Shown: positions 49,329 to 58,582, counted from the stretch's first letter. The stretch: 64,000 bases of DNA from Streptomyces sp. NBC_00234 (GCF_036195325.1 NZ_CP108101.1:4464001-4528000), one strand, 5' to 3'. Notes: a model not told the origin generated them from the sequence alone. A program made the numbers and translations.

Positions 49329-50483
49329 TCACGCCAGCGGGGGCTCGATGATCCACTCGCCCTTGCGCATGACGCCCTTGAGGACGAAGTCCTCGTCCAG
49401 GACCACCAGGTCCGCGTCCTTGCCCGGTTCCAGCGAGCCGACCTTGTCGTACACGCCGAGGAGTCGCGCCGGGTTGGCGGAGATGGACTGGACGACGTCG
49501 TCGACCGGAATCCGGTCGATGGTGACGGCCCGGCGGAACGCGGTGTCCAGGGTGAGCGTGGAGCCGGCGATCGAGCCGCCCTCCACCAGGCGGGCGACGC
49601 CGTCCTTCACCTCGACGGCGAGCGGGCCCAGCTGGTATTGGCCGTCGCCGAACCCGGCCGCGTCCATCGCGTCCGTGATCAGGGCGACGCGTGCGGCTCC
49701 CGCGTGGTGGTAGGCGAGCTCCAGGGCGGCGGGGTGCAGATGGGTGCCGTCGTTGATCAGCTCGACGGTGATCCGCTCGTCCTCCAGGAGGGCCGCGATC
49801 GGGCCGGGCGCGCGGTGGCCGAGGGCCGGCATGGCGTTGTAGAGGTGCGTGGCGACGGTGGCGCCCGCGTCGATCGCCTCGACGGTCTGCTCGTACGTCG
49901 CGTCGGTGTGCCCGATCGCCGCGATCACGCCGTGCTCGGCGAGCAGGCGCACCGATTCGATGCCGCCGGGCAGCTCCGTGGCGAGGGTGAACATCTTCGC
50001 CGTGCCGTGCGCGGCGTCCATGAGCTTGCGGACCTCGGCCGGGTCCGGATCGCGCAGCAGGTCCTCGCTGTGGGCGCCCTTGCGGCACGGGGAGATGAAC
50101 GGGCCCTCGAAGTGGATGCCGGCGAGGTCGCCCTGCTGGACCAGCTCGGAGAGGATGCCGGCCCGCTGGACGAGGAAGTCCATCTCGCCGGTGACGGTGG
50201 AGGCCACCAGCGTGGTGGTGCCGTGCTCGCGGTGGGTACGGACGCCGGTGAGGACCTCGTCCACGGTGCCGGAGGTGAAGGACGCGCCACCGCCGCCGTG
50301 GTTGTGCATGTCGACGAAGCCGGGCACCACCCAGTGGCCGGACAGATCGACGGTGCGGGCGCCCTCCGGCGTGCTGCCGGCGATCCTGCCGCCCTCGACG
50401 ATCACCCGGCCGTTCTCGACCGTCCCGGTGGGCAGTACCACCCGGGCTCCTGCGAGAACTGTGCTGTCTGCGCGTCCGGCCAT
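49329..50483 (-). CDS. nagA: N-acetylglucosamine-6-phosphate deacetylase
   Basis: The 384-residue amidohydrolase removes acetate from GlcNAc-6-P, making glucosamine-6-phosphate, the DasR effector. It has the metal motif VPGFVDMHNHGGGGASF (HNHG), GIHFEGPFISPCRKGAH, GHTDATYEQ, THLYNAM and DAMDAAGFG. Its ATG overlaps the nagK TGA by one base (TGATG). It is expressed with nagK from the dre-containing promoter upstream. Confidence 0.93.
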   Translation of the reverse strand: MAGRADSTVLAGARVVLPTGTVENGRVIVEGGRIAGSTPEGARTVDLSGHWVVPGFVDMHNHGGGGASFTSGTVDEVLTGVRTHREHGTTTLVASTVTGEMDFLVQRAGILSELVQQGDLAGIHFEGPFISPCRKGAHSEDLLRDPDPAEVRKLMDAAHGTAKMFTLATELPGGIESVRLLAEHGVIAAIGHTDATYEQTVEAIDAGATVATHLYNAMPALGHRAPGPIAALLEDERITVELINDGTHLHPAALELAYHHAGAARVALITDAMDAAGFGDGQYQLGPLAVEVKDGVARLVEGGSIAGSTLTLDTAFRRAVTIDRIPVDDVVQSISANPARLLGVYDKVGSLEPGKDADLVVLDEDFVLKGVMRKGEWIIEPPLA

Positions 50484-51412
50484 CAGGCGGATACCTCCGT
50501 GGAGAGAAGATCCCAGGCGAGCAGCCCTGCGCCCAGGCATCCGGCGGTGTCCCCGAGGGCCGCCGGGACGATGTGAGGCAGCTTCTGGAACGTGACCCGT
50601 TCCTCGACAGCCGCACGCAGTGGTGTGAACAAGGTTTCCCCCGCCTCGGCCAGACCGCCACCGATGATGAGCATGCGGGGGTCGAGCAGCGTGAGCGCGG
50701 TGACCAGTCCGGCGGCGAGCGCGTCGACCGCGTTCTGCCAGACCTGTACGGCGGCGGGGTCGCCGGACTCGACGGCCTTCGCGCAGTCCGCGGCGTCCGC
50801 CTCGGGGTCCCCGGAGGCGAGGGCCCAGGCCCGGGTCACCGCGGATGCGGAGGCCAGGGTCTCCAGACAGCCGCGCTGGCCGCAGCCGCAGTCCGGGCCG
50901 TCCGGCCGGACCACGATGTGGCCGATCTCGCCCGCGCAGCCGTGGGCGCCCTCCTCGATGGAGCCCGCGATGCCGATGGCGCCGGCGATGCCGGTGCCCA
51001 GCGGTACGAAGAGGAAGCGGTCGGCGCCCCGGCCCGCGCCGATCCGGCCCTCGGCGAGGCCGCCGGTCCTGACGTCGTGGCCGAGGGCGACGGGTACGCC
51101 GAGCCGCTCGCCGAGCAGGGCGCGCATGGGTACGTCGCGCCAGCCCAGGTTCGTCGCGTACACGGCGATCCCGTTCTCGGCGTCGACGATGCCCGGTACG
51201 GCGACGCCCGCGGCGACCGCGGTGGTGCCGAAGTGCTCCTCGCCGTACGCGCGCAGCTCGGCGGCGAACGCGAGGATCGTCTCCACGACGGCCTCGGGAC
51301 CGCGCTCCCTGCCGGTGGCCCGGCGTGCCTCGTGGAGCAGGGTGCCGTCTGCCCCGACCAGGGCGGCCTTCATTCCTGTGCCGCCCACATCGAGGGCGAT
51401 GACATGTCTCAC
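50483..51412 (-). CDS. nagK: N-acetylglucosamine kinase (ROK family)
   Basis: The 309-residue ROK kinase phosphorylates internal GlcNAc. It has the ATP motif IALDVGGTGMKAALV and the ROK zinc signature GHIVVRPDGPDCGCGQRGC, and lacks an N-terminal helix-turn-helix, so it is an enzyme rather than a repressor. GTG 51412 starts it. A dre site is 28 bases upstream. It is coupled to nagA. Confidence 0.9.
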   Translation of the reverse strand: MRHVIALDVGGTGMKAALVGADGTLLHEARRATGRERGPEAVVETILAFAAELRAYGEEHFGTTAVAAGVAVPGIVDAENGIAVYATNLGWRDVPMRALLGERLGVPVALGHDVRTGGLAEGRIGAGRGADRFLFVPLGTGIAGAIGIAGSIEEGAHGCAGEIGHIVVRPDGPDCGCGQRGCLETLASASAVTRAWALASGDPEADAADCAKAVESGDPAAVQVWQNAVDALAAGLVTALTLLDPRMLIIGGGLAEAGETLFTPLRAAVEERVTFQKLPHIVPAALGDTAGCLGAGLLAWDLLSTEVSA

Positions 51413-51439
51413 GGAAGACAGTTTCGCCCGCCGACCGCA

Positions 51440-51455
51440 AAAGGTCTAGTCCACT
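51440..51455. promoter_or_regulatory. DasR dre site before nagK-nagA
   Basis: AAAGGTCTAGTCCACT matches ACTGGTCTAGACCACT at 13 of 16 positions. It includes the rare CTAG and lies 28 bases upstream of nagK. Confidence 0.8.
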
Positions 51456-51521
51456 ATCGTGGTTTGTTGCGGCTGCATACAAAATGAGGTCCGTACCGAT
51501 ACGTTGCCGAAGCGAGACTCC

Positions 51522-51537
51522 TGTGGTGTAGACCTCT
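51522..51537. promoter_or_regulatory. DasR dre site before sugar-binding lipoprotein
   Basis: TGTGGTGTAGACCTCT matches the dre consensus at 12 of 16 positions, 53 bases upstream of the lipoprotein start and 67 bases from the nagK-side dre, so DasR could bind both divergent promoters. Confidence 0.65.
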
Positions 51538-51589
51538 TGGTGAACGTGGGGGAAAATCACCATTCGGTGGGGGCGTGCAATCAACGAGG

Positions 51590-52867
51590 ATGGGCGAGGC
51601 CGTGCAGCGGCGCTTTATCGGTGTGACCGCGGCAGTGGCCGCACTTGGCATGACGGCAACGTTGTCGGGCTGCTCGAACGGCGGCGAATCCGGTGACGTC
51701 ACCCTGAAGTTCGTGGCCGCCGACTACGGCACCGGCCCGGAGAACTCGTCCGAGACCTACTGGAACGACCTCGCCCGGAAGTTCGAGACCGCTCACCCCG
51801 GGATCAAGGTCGACGTCCACGTCTACGCGTGGAAGGACGTCGACCGCGAGGTCTCCGAGATGGTGAAGCAGGGCAAGGCCCCGGACATCGCCCAGATCGG
51901 CGCGTACGCGGACTACGCGAAGCAGGACAAGCTCTACACGACCGACGAGACGCTCGCCATCCGCACCCAGGCCAACTTCCTCCCCTCGCTCAGCGATGCG
52001 GGCAAGGTCAACGGCAAGCAGTACGGGCTGCCCTTCGTCGCCAGCACCCGGCTGCTCTTCTACAACAAGAAGCTGTTCAGCCAGGCCGGGCTCGACGCAC
52101 CCAAGACCTGGGACGACATCCAGAGCGATGCCGCGCAGCTCGACCAGCGCGGCGTCAGGTACCCCTTCGCCCTGCCCCTCGGGCCGGAGGAGTCGCAGGC
52201 CGAGACCCTGATGTGGCTGCTCAGCGGCGGCGGTGGCTACACCGACGACGTCGGCGCGTACTCCATCGACTCCCCGGAGAACGTCGCCACGTTCACCTGG
52301 CTGAAGGACAACCTCGTCGGCAAGGGGCTCACCGGCCCCGTCGCGCCCGGCAAGCTCGACCGGGCCAAGGCGTTCGAGGCGTTCACCCGCGGCCAGGTCG
52401 GCATGCTCAACGGCCACCCGACGCTGATGGAGGACGCCCAGAAGCGGGGCATCCAGGTCGGCATGGTGCCGCTGCCCGGCGTCGACGGGCCGACCCAGGG
52501 CTCGATGGGCGTCGCCGACTGGATGATGGGCTTCAAGCAGAACAACCACCGCACGGAGATCGGCACGTTCTTCGACTTCGCGTACAACGACGAGAACGTG
52601 CTCGCCTTCGCGGACGAGTACGACCTGCTGCCCGTCACGGACAGCGCCTCCGCGGCGATGGAGGCGGACCCCCGGCACAAGCCGCTGCGCGAGTTCCTGG
52701 CGGCGCTGCCGAACTCGCAGTTCTACCCGTTCGCCAAGACGTCCTGGGCGCAGGCCAGCGAGGCCATCAAGGAGCGCATCGGCGCCGCGGTGGCGCCGGA
52801 CGGCAATCCGGAGGGCGTGCTCGGCGAGATAGCCAACAAGGCCACCGAGGCGGAGCAGGCGGAGTAG
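51590..52867 (+). CDS. Sugar-binding ABC lipoprotein (amino-sugar type)
   Basis: The 425-residue solute-binding protein has lipobox LSGCS and the family 1 binding fold (FETAHPGIKVDVHVYAWKD, PDIAQIGAYADYAKQD, GKQYGLPFVASTRLLFYNKK, GTFFDFAYNDENVLAFADE). Permease genes are not adjacent, so it must use permeases elsewhere and MsiK as ATPase. Divergence from nagK and a dre site point to GlcNAc or chito-oligosaccharides. ATG 51590 is used; GTG 51602 and GTG 51575 are alternatives. Confidence 0.82.
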   Translation: MGEAVQRRFIGVTAAVAALGMTATLSGCSNGGESGDVTLKFVAADYGTGPENSSETYWNDLARKFETAHPGIKVDVHVYAWKDVDREVSEMVKQGKAPDIAQIGAYADYAKQDKLYTTDETLAIRTQANFLPSLSDAGKVNGKQYGLPFVASTRLLFYNKKLFSQAGLDAPKTWDDIQSDAAQLDQRGVRYPFALPLGPEESQAETLMWLLSGGGGYTDDVGAYSIDSPENVATFTWLKDNLVGKGLTGPVAPGKLDRAKAFEAFTRGQVGMLNGHPTLMEDAQKRGIQVGMVPLPGVDGPTQGSMGVADWMMGFKQNNHRTEIGTFFDFAYNDENVLAFADEYDLLPVTDSASAAMEADPRHKPLREFLAALPNSQFYPFAKTSWAQASEAIKERIGAAVAPDGNPEGVLGEIANKATEAEQAE

Positions 52868-52919
52868 GCGGCGCCGGGGGAGTGGCGCGGGTGTCCGTCC
52901 GGGCGATTAGGTTGTTCAT

Positions 52920-53156
52920 ATGACCGAAGACGCCCCGCTCTCCGACCGGGACCGGGCCCTGCTGGCCCTGGAGCGGCGCTCCTGGGCGGGGCCCGGTGCG
53001 AAGGAACGGGCGATCCGCGAAGAGCTGGGGATGTCGCCGGTCCGCTACTACCAGCTCCTGAACGCGCTGATCGACGACCGGCGCGCACTGGAGGAGGACC
53101 CGGTGACGGTGAACCGCCTGCGCGGCGTACGGGCCGCGCGCCGGGACCGTCGCTGA
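52920..53156 (+). CDS. DUF3263 family protein
   Basis: The 78-residue protein is DUF3263, a short actinobacterial helical family with LSDRDRALLALERRSWAGPG, REELGMSPVRYYQLLNALID and a basic end. It resembles a helix-turn-helix but DNA binding is unproven. ATG 52920 lies six bases after TAGGTT, so the message is probably leaderless. Confidence 0.8.
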   Translation: MTEDAPLSDRDRALLALERRSWAGPGAKERAIREELGMSPVRYYQLLNALIDDRRALEEDPVTVNRLRGVRAARRDRR

Positions 53157-53209
53157 CGGAAGGCGCTCTTCGACGGTCCTCGGCGGCGGCATCGCTATAG
53201 GGTCGACCC

Positions 53210-54058
53210 ATGGGCAGTCACCTCGATCACCTGCCGACCCCGACCACCCCCGCCGGCCGCGAAGGTCTCGCCGCTGTTCTCGCCCGGCCCGACCGCGCCG
53301 TGGTCGCTCTCGACTTCGACGGCACGCTCGCCGACATCGTTCCCGATCCGGAACAGGCACGCGCCCACCCCGGCGCCGTTCCCGCGCTCGCCGCCCTCGC
53401 GCCGCGTGTCGCGTCCGTGGCCGTGATCACCGGCCGGCCGGCCGGGGTCGCCGTGCGGTACGGCGGCTTCGCCGGGGTGGCCGGGCTCGACCATCTCGTC
53501 GTCCTCGGTCACTACGGCGCCGAACGCTGGGACGCCGTGACCGGCACCGTGCACGCCCCCGCCCCGCACCCCGGCGTCGCCGCCGTGCGAGGTGAACTCC
53601 CGGGAGTGCTGCACGAGTTGGGTGCCTGGCACGGCACCTGGGTGGAGGAGAAGGGGCAGGCCGTGGCCGTCCACACCCGCCGTGCCGAGGATCCGCAGGC
53701 CGTCTTCGAGTCGCTGCGCGGCCCCCTCGGCCAGCTCGCCGCCCGGCACGGGCTGATCGTCGAACCCGGCCGCATGGTCCTGGAGTTGCGCCCTCCCGGC
53801 ATGGACAAGGGCGTCGCGCTCGCGGAGTACGTACGCCAGACGGACGCCGAGTCCGTCCTGTACGCGGGCGACGACCTCGGCGACCTCGCCGCCTACGCCA
53901 CGGTGGAGAAGCTCCGCAGCGAAGGCCCGGACGGCATCCCGGGCCTCCTCGTGTGCAGCGGCAGCGAAGTGCCCGAACTGGCCGAGCGGTCCGACCTGTT
54001 GCTGCCCGGACCGGAGGCCGTCGTCGGCTTCCTGTCAGCCCTCGCGCAGCGCGTGTAG
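53210..54058 (+). CDS. otsB: Trehalose-6-phosphate phosphatase
   Basis: The 282-residue HAD hydrolase has nucleophile ALDFDGTLADIV, VITGRPAGVAV, the GHYGAERWD substrate loop, PPGMDKGVAL and YAGDDLGDLAA. It releases trehalose for osmoprotection and spore storage. ATG 53210 is six bases after TAGGGT (leaderless). Its 3' end overlaps the convergent otsA by 24 bases. Confidence 0.92.
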   Translation: MGSHLDHLPTPTTPAGREGLAAVLARPDRAVVALDFDGTLADIVPDPEQARAHPGAVPALAALAPRVASVAVITGRPAGVAVRYGGFAGVAGLDHLVVLGHYGAERWDAVTGTVHAPAPHPGVAAVRGELPGVLHELGAWHGTWVEEKGQAVAVHTRRAEDPQAVFESLRGPLGQLAARHGLIVEPGRMVLELRPPGMDKGVALAEYVRQTDAESVLYAGDDLGDLAAYATVEKLRSEGPDGIPGLLVCSGSEVPELAERSDLLLPGPEAVVGFLSALAQRV

Positions 54059-55414
54059 CTGGTCCAGGAACCACTGCTGAGGCGGCAGCGCCGTCGCCGC
54101 CTCGGCCAGCGCCTTCGTGCGGTCCGCCCGCTCGTCGTGCGGCATCGACAGGGCCTGGTGCAGCGCCTCGGCCGTGGCGGACACGTCGTACGGGTTCACC
54201 ACGATCGCGGCGTCGCCCAGCTCCTCGTACGCCCCCGCCTCCCGGGACAGCACCAGTACGCAGCCGTCGTCGGAGACCACGGGCACCTCCTTGGCGACCA
54301 GGTTCATCCCGTCCCGGATCGGGTTGACCAGCGCCACGTCGGCCAGCCGGTACGCCGCGAGCGAGCGCGCGAAGTCGTCCTTGACGTGGAGGACCACCGG
54401 GGTCCAGTCGGGCGTTCCGTAGGCCGCGTTGATCTCGTCGGCCAGGCTCTGCACCGCCGCCGTGTACTCCTGGTACACCGTGAGGTCCTGCCGCGAGGGA
54501 TAGGCGAACGCGATGTGCGTGACCCGCCCGCGCCACTCGGGATACGCGTCCAGGAGCGCCCGGTAGGCGAGCAGGCCGCGGACGATGTTCTTGGAGAGCT
54601 CGGTCCGGTCCACCCGCACGATCGTCCGGCGTCCCGGACCCACCTCCTCCCGCAGCGCCGCCATCCGCTCGTCCACGTCCGCCTCGTGCGAGCGCCGGCG
54701 CAGGAACTCCGCGTCCGCCCCGAGCCCGTGCACCCCGATCCGGGTGTGGCCGGTGCCGCCCAGGATCTCCGTGCAGCAGCCGATGAAGGCGTCCGCCCAG
54801 CGCCGGGTGAGGAACGCCGCCCGGTCGGCGCCCAGGATGCCGCGCAGCAGCTGCTCGCCGATGTCGTCGGGCAGCAGGCGGAAGTAGTCGACGGGCGCCC
54901 ACGGGGTGTGCGAGAAGTGGCCGATGCGCAGGTCGGCGCGGAGCTCACGGAGCATGCCCGGCACCAGGGCCAGGTGGTAGTCCTGCACGAGAACGGCCGC
55001 GCCCTCGCCCGCCTCCTGGGCGAGTGCTTCGGCGAAGGCCCGGTTGTACGCCTCGTAGGAGGCCCACTGGCGCCGGAACTCCGCGTCGAACGCGGGCTCC
55101 AGGGGCGTCTGGTACAGCATGTGGTGGACGAACCAGAGCACCGAGTTGGCGATGCCGTTGTACGCGTCGGCGTGGAGGTCGGCGTCGATGTCGAGCATCC
55201 GGACGCCCGGTTCGGCGACCCCGCGCCTGACCGCCTCGCGGTCGCCGTCGCTCAGCGCCGCGCACACCCAGAGCTTGTCGTCGACGGCGCTGAGGCCGGA
55301 GACGAGGCCGCCCCCGCCCCGTTTCGAAGCGAGCGAGCCGTCCTCGCCCTGTGTGTACGACACGGGGCCGCGGTTGGACGCGACGAGGACCTGGGCTGCG
55401 TGCTCGGAGACCAT
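54035..55414 (-). CDS. otsA: Trehalose-6-phosphate synthase
   Basis: The 459-residue GT20 enzyme joins UDP- or GDP-glucose to glucose-6-phosphate. It has VASNRGPVSY, KRGGGGLVSGL, VQDYHLALVPGMLRE, HFSHTPWAPVDYF, RVDRTELSKNIVRGL and NPIRDGMNLVAKE. ATG 55414 is seven bases after TAGATT (leaderless). Partner of otsB in convergent arrangement with overlapping ends, so antisense transcription is possible. Confidence 0.93.
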   Translation of the reverse strand: MVSEHAAQVLVASNRGPVSYTQGEDGSLASKRGGGGLVSGLSAVDDKLWVCAALSDGDREAVRRGVAEPGVRMLDIDADLHADAYNGIANSVLWFVHHMLYQTPLEPAFDAEFRRQWASYEAYNRAFAEALAQEAGEGAAVLVQDYHLALVPGMLRELRADLRIGHFSHTPWAPVDYFRLLPDDIGEQLLRGILGADRAAFLTRRWADAFIGCCTEILGGTGHTRIGVHGLGADAEFLRRRSHEADVDERMAALREEVGPGRRTIVRVDRTELSKNIVRGLLAYRALLDAYPEWRGRVTHIAFAYPSRQDLTVYQEYTAAVQSLADEINAAYGTPDWTPVVLHVKDDFARSLAAYRLADVALVNPIRDGMNLVAKEVPVVSDDGCVLVLSREAGAYEELGDAAIVVNPYDVSATAEALHQALSMPHDERADRTKALAEAATALPPQQWFLDQLHALREG

Positions 55415-55456
55415 GTAGCGGAATCTAGCCCGTTCCGTAACCCCCCAAACGTGAGT

Positions 55457-55488
55457 ACGGCCGCACTCCGGGGCGGGAGTGCGGCCGT
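55457..55488. terminator. Hairpin between surface-protein and otsA genes
   Basis: ACGGCCGCACTCC (55457-55469) pairs with GGAGTGCGGCCGT (55476-55488). On the minus strand it follows the surface-protein gene. Confidence 0.7.
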
Positions 55489-55502
55489 GGGGGCGGGTCC
55501 GG

Positions 55503-57314
55503 TCAGCTGTGGTCGCGTCCGCGTCCGCGGCCCCGGGCCGCCGCGCGGGCGACCGTTCCGGCCGCCGTCAGGGCCAGCGCCAGGCCGCCGAGCAGCCACA
55601 ACCGCTCACCGTTGCTGCCGGTCGCGGCCATCGAGCCGGGCGCGGAGTCCGCGGGCGTCGGCCTCGGCTGCACCGTGACCGAGGGGGAGGCGGACGGGGC
55701 GACGGAGGGTGACGGCTCCGGGGCGGGGGAGTCGGACGGGGACGGGCTCGGACTCGGGTCGGGGCGCTCCACCTGCGGCGTCACTCCGCAGGCCGGGTCC
55801 GTGCTGTCCGCGTCGCAGTTGGAGCGCGGTGACTCCACGTCGATGTCGTTGCGCAGCTTCCCGTCCCCGGTGATCGGGTCGTTGACGGTGACGGAGTACG
55901 TCACGGTCGCCGTCCGGCCGGCGGGGATGTCACCGAGATAGCCGATCCTCGGCGCGGTGTACGAGACGTCCCCGAGCGTGGCCGAGGCGTCCTGGTTGTA
56001 GACCGCGTCGTCGAGGTTGTCGGTCAGGTCGTCGCTGAACTTGGCGTTCGGGTAGTCGAGCCGGCTGATGTTCTTCGCCCGCACCGTGTACGTGATCGTC
56101 CCGCCGGGAGCGATCGCGCCGCCGGGCGAGACCGTCTTGGTGATCTCCAGGTCCGGTACGGGGACGGAGAAGGCCAGCGCGGAGGGGACGTAGGTGTCGC
56201 CCTTGGTGCCGAAGGTCAGCGTCGTGGAGGTGTCGCCCGGCTGGATCGTCCCCTCGGGTACCTCGAACTCCTTGGCGTCGATGCTGAGGTTGTTGACGTA
56301 CTTCGGGTCGACCGCCCCGTCGTCCTCGCTGACGAAGAAGTTGTTGGTGTTGCCGGTGTGCGCCTCGGTGACGTTCTTGTCCTCGACGAGGAAGCGGTCG
56401 CCGGGGGTGTTCCAGTCGCCCTCGTACGCCGTCACGGAGGCCCGGACGCTGCCGCCGCCCGCCCGGTAGAAGCCGTCCACGCCGATGGTCGTCGCGGGGG
56501 AGGTGGAGCGCTGGAGGACGTGGCCGCCGTAGACGTAGACGTTGCGTCGGTCGGGTGCGTACGTGTCGTCGGGGGCGTCGTAGGCGTAGACGACGGTGAG
56601 CGACCAGCCCGCGACGCAGCCCCGGCCGTTCGCGGCCCATAGGTCTCCGACGGCCACGGGGAGCGGGGCTCCGTCGCCCGTCATGCCGGTGAACGCGGCG
56701 GTGACGTCCGCCTCGCCCGTGTAGTAGTGCGGGCCGTTCGTGCTCGCCGGGTCCTGGACCAGGTGCTCGGGGGCGACCTTCGTGGGCGGGGCACCGGCCA
56801 GGCCGAGGGACGGGACGGCTTCGAGCGGCCCGCCGGGGGAGCCGGTCACGTCGGCGCCGGAGATGTCGCAGCGTGCCAGGGTGGCCCCGCTGGGCCCCCG
56901 GTAGGTGCCGTCGTTGCCGCCCCAGAAGAGCCGGGCGTAGGCGATCCGGGCGCCGGGCGGCACGGTGACCGCGCCGGTGCTCGACCCGTATCCGTCGGTG
57001 GTGCCCGCCGTGTTCAGGCGCCGCATCTCGAAGGTGTTGTTGTTGTCGCCGCCCTGGCCCCCTGCCGAGACCGCGCAGCGGGCGGCCAGGTCGGCGGGGG
57101 CCGTGGGGCAGCCCATGACGGTGTTGCCGATGGTCCGGAAATCGCCGTACAGCGACTCGTCGTACCGCTTCTCGAACGGGGCGACGACATCGGCGGCGGC
57201 CTGGGCGGGGGCGATCAGCCCGGTCGCCGCGGAGCTCAGCAGGGCCAGGGCTGCGGCGTATACGGGCAGTCGGCGCCTGCGGCGCAGAGCAGCCCTGGTG
57301 CGAGAGAAAGCCAT
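55503..57314 (-). CDS. Surface protein with DUF11 domain and sortase-like anchor
   Basis: The 603-residue exported protein has a signal peptide (ALALLSSAATGLIAPAQA), a large beta-rich domain, a DUF11-type domain (PDLEITKTVSPGGAIAPGGT), a Pro/Ser repeat spacer, and a C-terminal MAATG sortase-like pentapeptide, hydrophobic segment and Arg-rich tail (ARGRGRGRDHS). MAATG differs from the usual LAxTG class E motif. Its upstream bases (57315-57350) are unusually AT-rich. Likely a cell-wall or aerial-surface protein. Confidence 0.78.
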   Translation of the reverse strand: MAFSRTRAALRRRRRLPVYAAALALLSSAATGLIAPAQAAADVVAPFEKRYDESLYGDFRTIGNTVMGCPTAPADLAARCAVSAGGQGGDNNNTFEMRRLNTAGTTDGYGSSTGAVTVPPGARIAYARLFWGGNDGTYRGPSGATLARCDISGADVTGSPGGPLEAVPSLGLAGAPPTKVAPEHLVQDPASTNGPHYYTGEADVTAAFTGMTGDGAPLPVAVGDLWAANGRGCVAGWSLTVVYAYDAPDDTYAPDRRNVYVYGGHVLQRSTSPATTIGVDGFYRAGGGSVRASVTAYEGDWNTPGDRFLVEDKNVTEAHTGNTNNFFVSEDDGAVDPKYVNNLSIDAKEFEVPEGTIQPGDTSTTLTFGTKGDTYVPSALAFSVPVPDLEITKTVSPGGAIAPGGTITYTVRAKNISRLDYPNAKFSDDLTDNLDDAVYNQDASATLGDVSYTAPRIGYLGDIPAGRTATVTYSVTVNDPITGDGKLRNDIDVESPRSNCDADSTDPACGVTPQVERPDPSPSPSPSDSPAPEPSPSVAPSASPSVTVQPRPTPADSAPGSMAATGSNGERLWLLGGLALALTAAGTVARAAARGRGRGRDHS

Positions 57315-57350
57315 AAAAGGGGAATCTATGTACTTTTATGACTAAATCGG

Positions 57351-58328
57351 TTACGCCGCGCGGCGGGACACGTACTCCGCGATCTCGCGCATCGGGGGCC
57401 GCTCCTCCGTGTCCACCGCATGGGTGAGGGGGACGAAGCCGCTCTCGCCCCGCTCGAACTGGGTGAGCGCGGGCCGCACCAGGTGGCCCCGGGAGAGCCG
57501 GAGCTGTGCGGTGCGGTAGATCGTCGCCGCCATCCGCCCCAGCGCCTGGCCGTCCTGGTGGCGGTGCCTGCGGACGCCGACGTCGACCTGGCCCAGCGCG
57601 TCCAGGCCCACCGTGTGCAGTGCGTCGATGAGCAGGCCCAGCTCCACTCCGTAACCGACGGGGAAGGGCAGCTGTTCGAGCAGGGAGCGCCGCACCGCGT
57701 ACTCGCCGCCGAGCGGCTGGACGAATCCGGCCAGTTGGGGCCAGTGCAGATTGAGCAGGGGGCGCGCCACCAGCTCCGTGACGCGACCGCCCTGGCCGGT
57801 GGTGTTGCCCAGCGGGCGGTCGTACATCGCCTTCACGAACTGCACCGAGGGGTCGGTGAGCAGTGGCCCGATGGTGCCGGAGACGAAGTCGGCGGAGAAG
57901 TCCTTCAGGTCCGCGTCGACGAAGCAGACGATCTCCCCGCTCGTGACCAGGAGTGACCGCCACAGGACCTCGCCCTTGCCGGGGACCGCGGGTATCCGGG
58001 GCAGGATCGCGTCCCGGTGGACCACTCGGGCACCGGCTTCCGCGGCGACCCTCGCGGTGGCGTCGGTCGAGCCGGAATCGATCACGACCAGCTCGTCGAC
58101 CAGCGGAACCCGTTCCATCAGCTCGCGCCGGATCGTCGTCACGATCGCGCCGACCGTCGCCTCCTCGTTGAGGGCGGGCAGGACGACACTGACGCTCGCG
58201 CGGTGCGGATCCCGTGTCCTGGCGGCTGCGAGACGATCCAGCGGGCGATCGGCAGCCGACCAGGAACGCCTGGTCAGCCAGCGTTCCACCTCTTCCAGCA
58301 CGGTCGATACTCCCTGTATGTGATCCAT
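57351..58328 (-). CDS. gpgS: Glucosyl-3-phosphoglycerate synthase
   Basis: The 325-residue GT-A enzyme joins NDP-glucose to 3-phosphoglycerate. It has VVLPALNEEATVGAI, DSGSTDATARVAAEAGA, GKGEVLWRSL, the metal DAD in CFVDADLKDF, and GGEYAVRRSLLEQLPFPVGYG. It makes glucosylglycerate, an osmolyte and precursor of methylated polysaccharides, fitting its nearness to otsA/otsB. ATG 58328 may be replaced by GTG 58313. Confidence 0.87.
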   Translation of the reverse strand: MDHIQGVSTVLEEVERWLTRRSWSAADRPLDRLAAARTRDPHRASVSVVLPALNEEATVGAIVTTIRRELMERVPLVDELVVIDSGSTDATARVAAEAGARVVHRDAILPRIPAVPGKGEVLWRSLLVTSGEIVCFVDADLKDFSADFVSGTIGPLLTDPSVQFVKAMYDRPLGNTTGQGGRVTELVARPLLNLHWPQLAGFVQPLGGEYAVRRSLLEQLPFPVGYGVELGLLIDALHTVGLDALGQVDVGVRRHRHQDGQALGRMAATIYRTAQLRLSRGHLVRPALTQFERGESGFVPLTHAVDTEERPPMREIAEYVSRRAA

Positions 58329-58454
58329 CTCGCGGTTCGGACGACTATCTCAACAGTCCGAGGCTTCGGTTACAGTCTTGAACAACGCGGAAGGCCCTTG
58401 CATCTCGGGGTCCACCCGCCGACAAATGCCTGGATCGATGATCCAGTGCCACAG

Positions 58455-58582
58455 CGCTCATCCAGAGGGACTGAGGGAACGGCCCGTTGAAGTCCCGGCA
58501 ACCCCCCCATCGACCGAGAGGTCACGGTGGGGAAGGTGCCAAATCCGTCTTGTGGCGAAATGCGCCATGAGGAAGATGAGGA
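58455..58582 (+). ncRNA. SAM-I (S box) riboswitch upstream of thrC
   Basis: The conserved S-box core is plain: P1 CTCATC/GATGAG, AGAGGGACTGAGGGA, GGCCCGTTGAAG, CCCGGCAACC, GGTGCCAAATCC. The P1 3' strand abuts GAGGAGAAAGGG, the likely ribosome-binding region of thrC 12 bases before its ATG, suggesting translational control by SAM. It links threonine synthesis to methionine supply, since both derive from phosphohomoserine. Confidence 0.93.
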
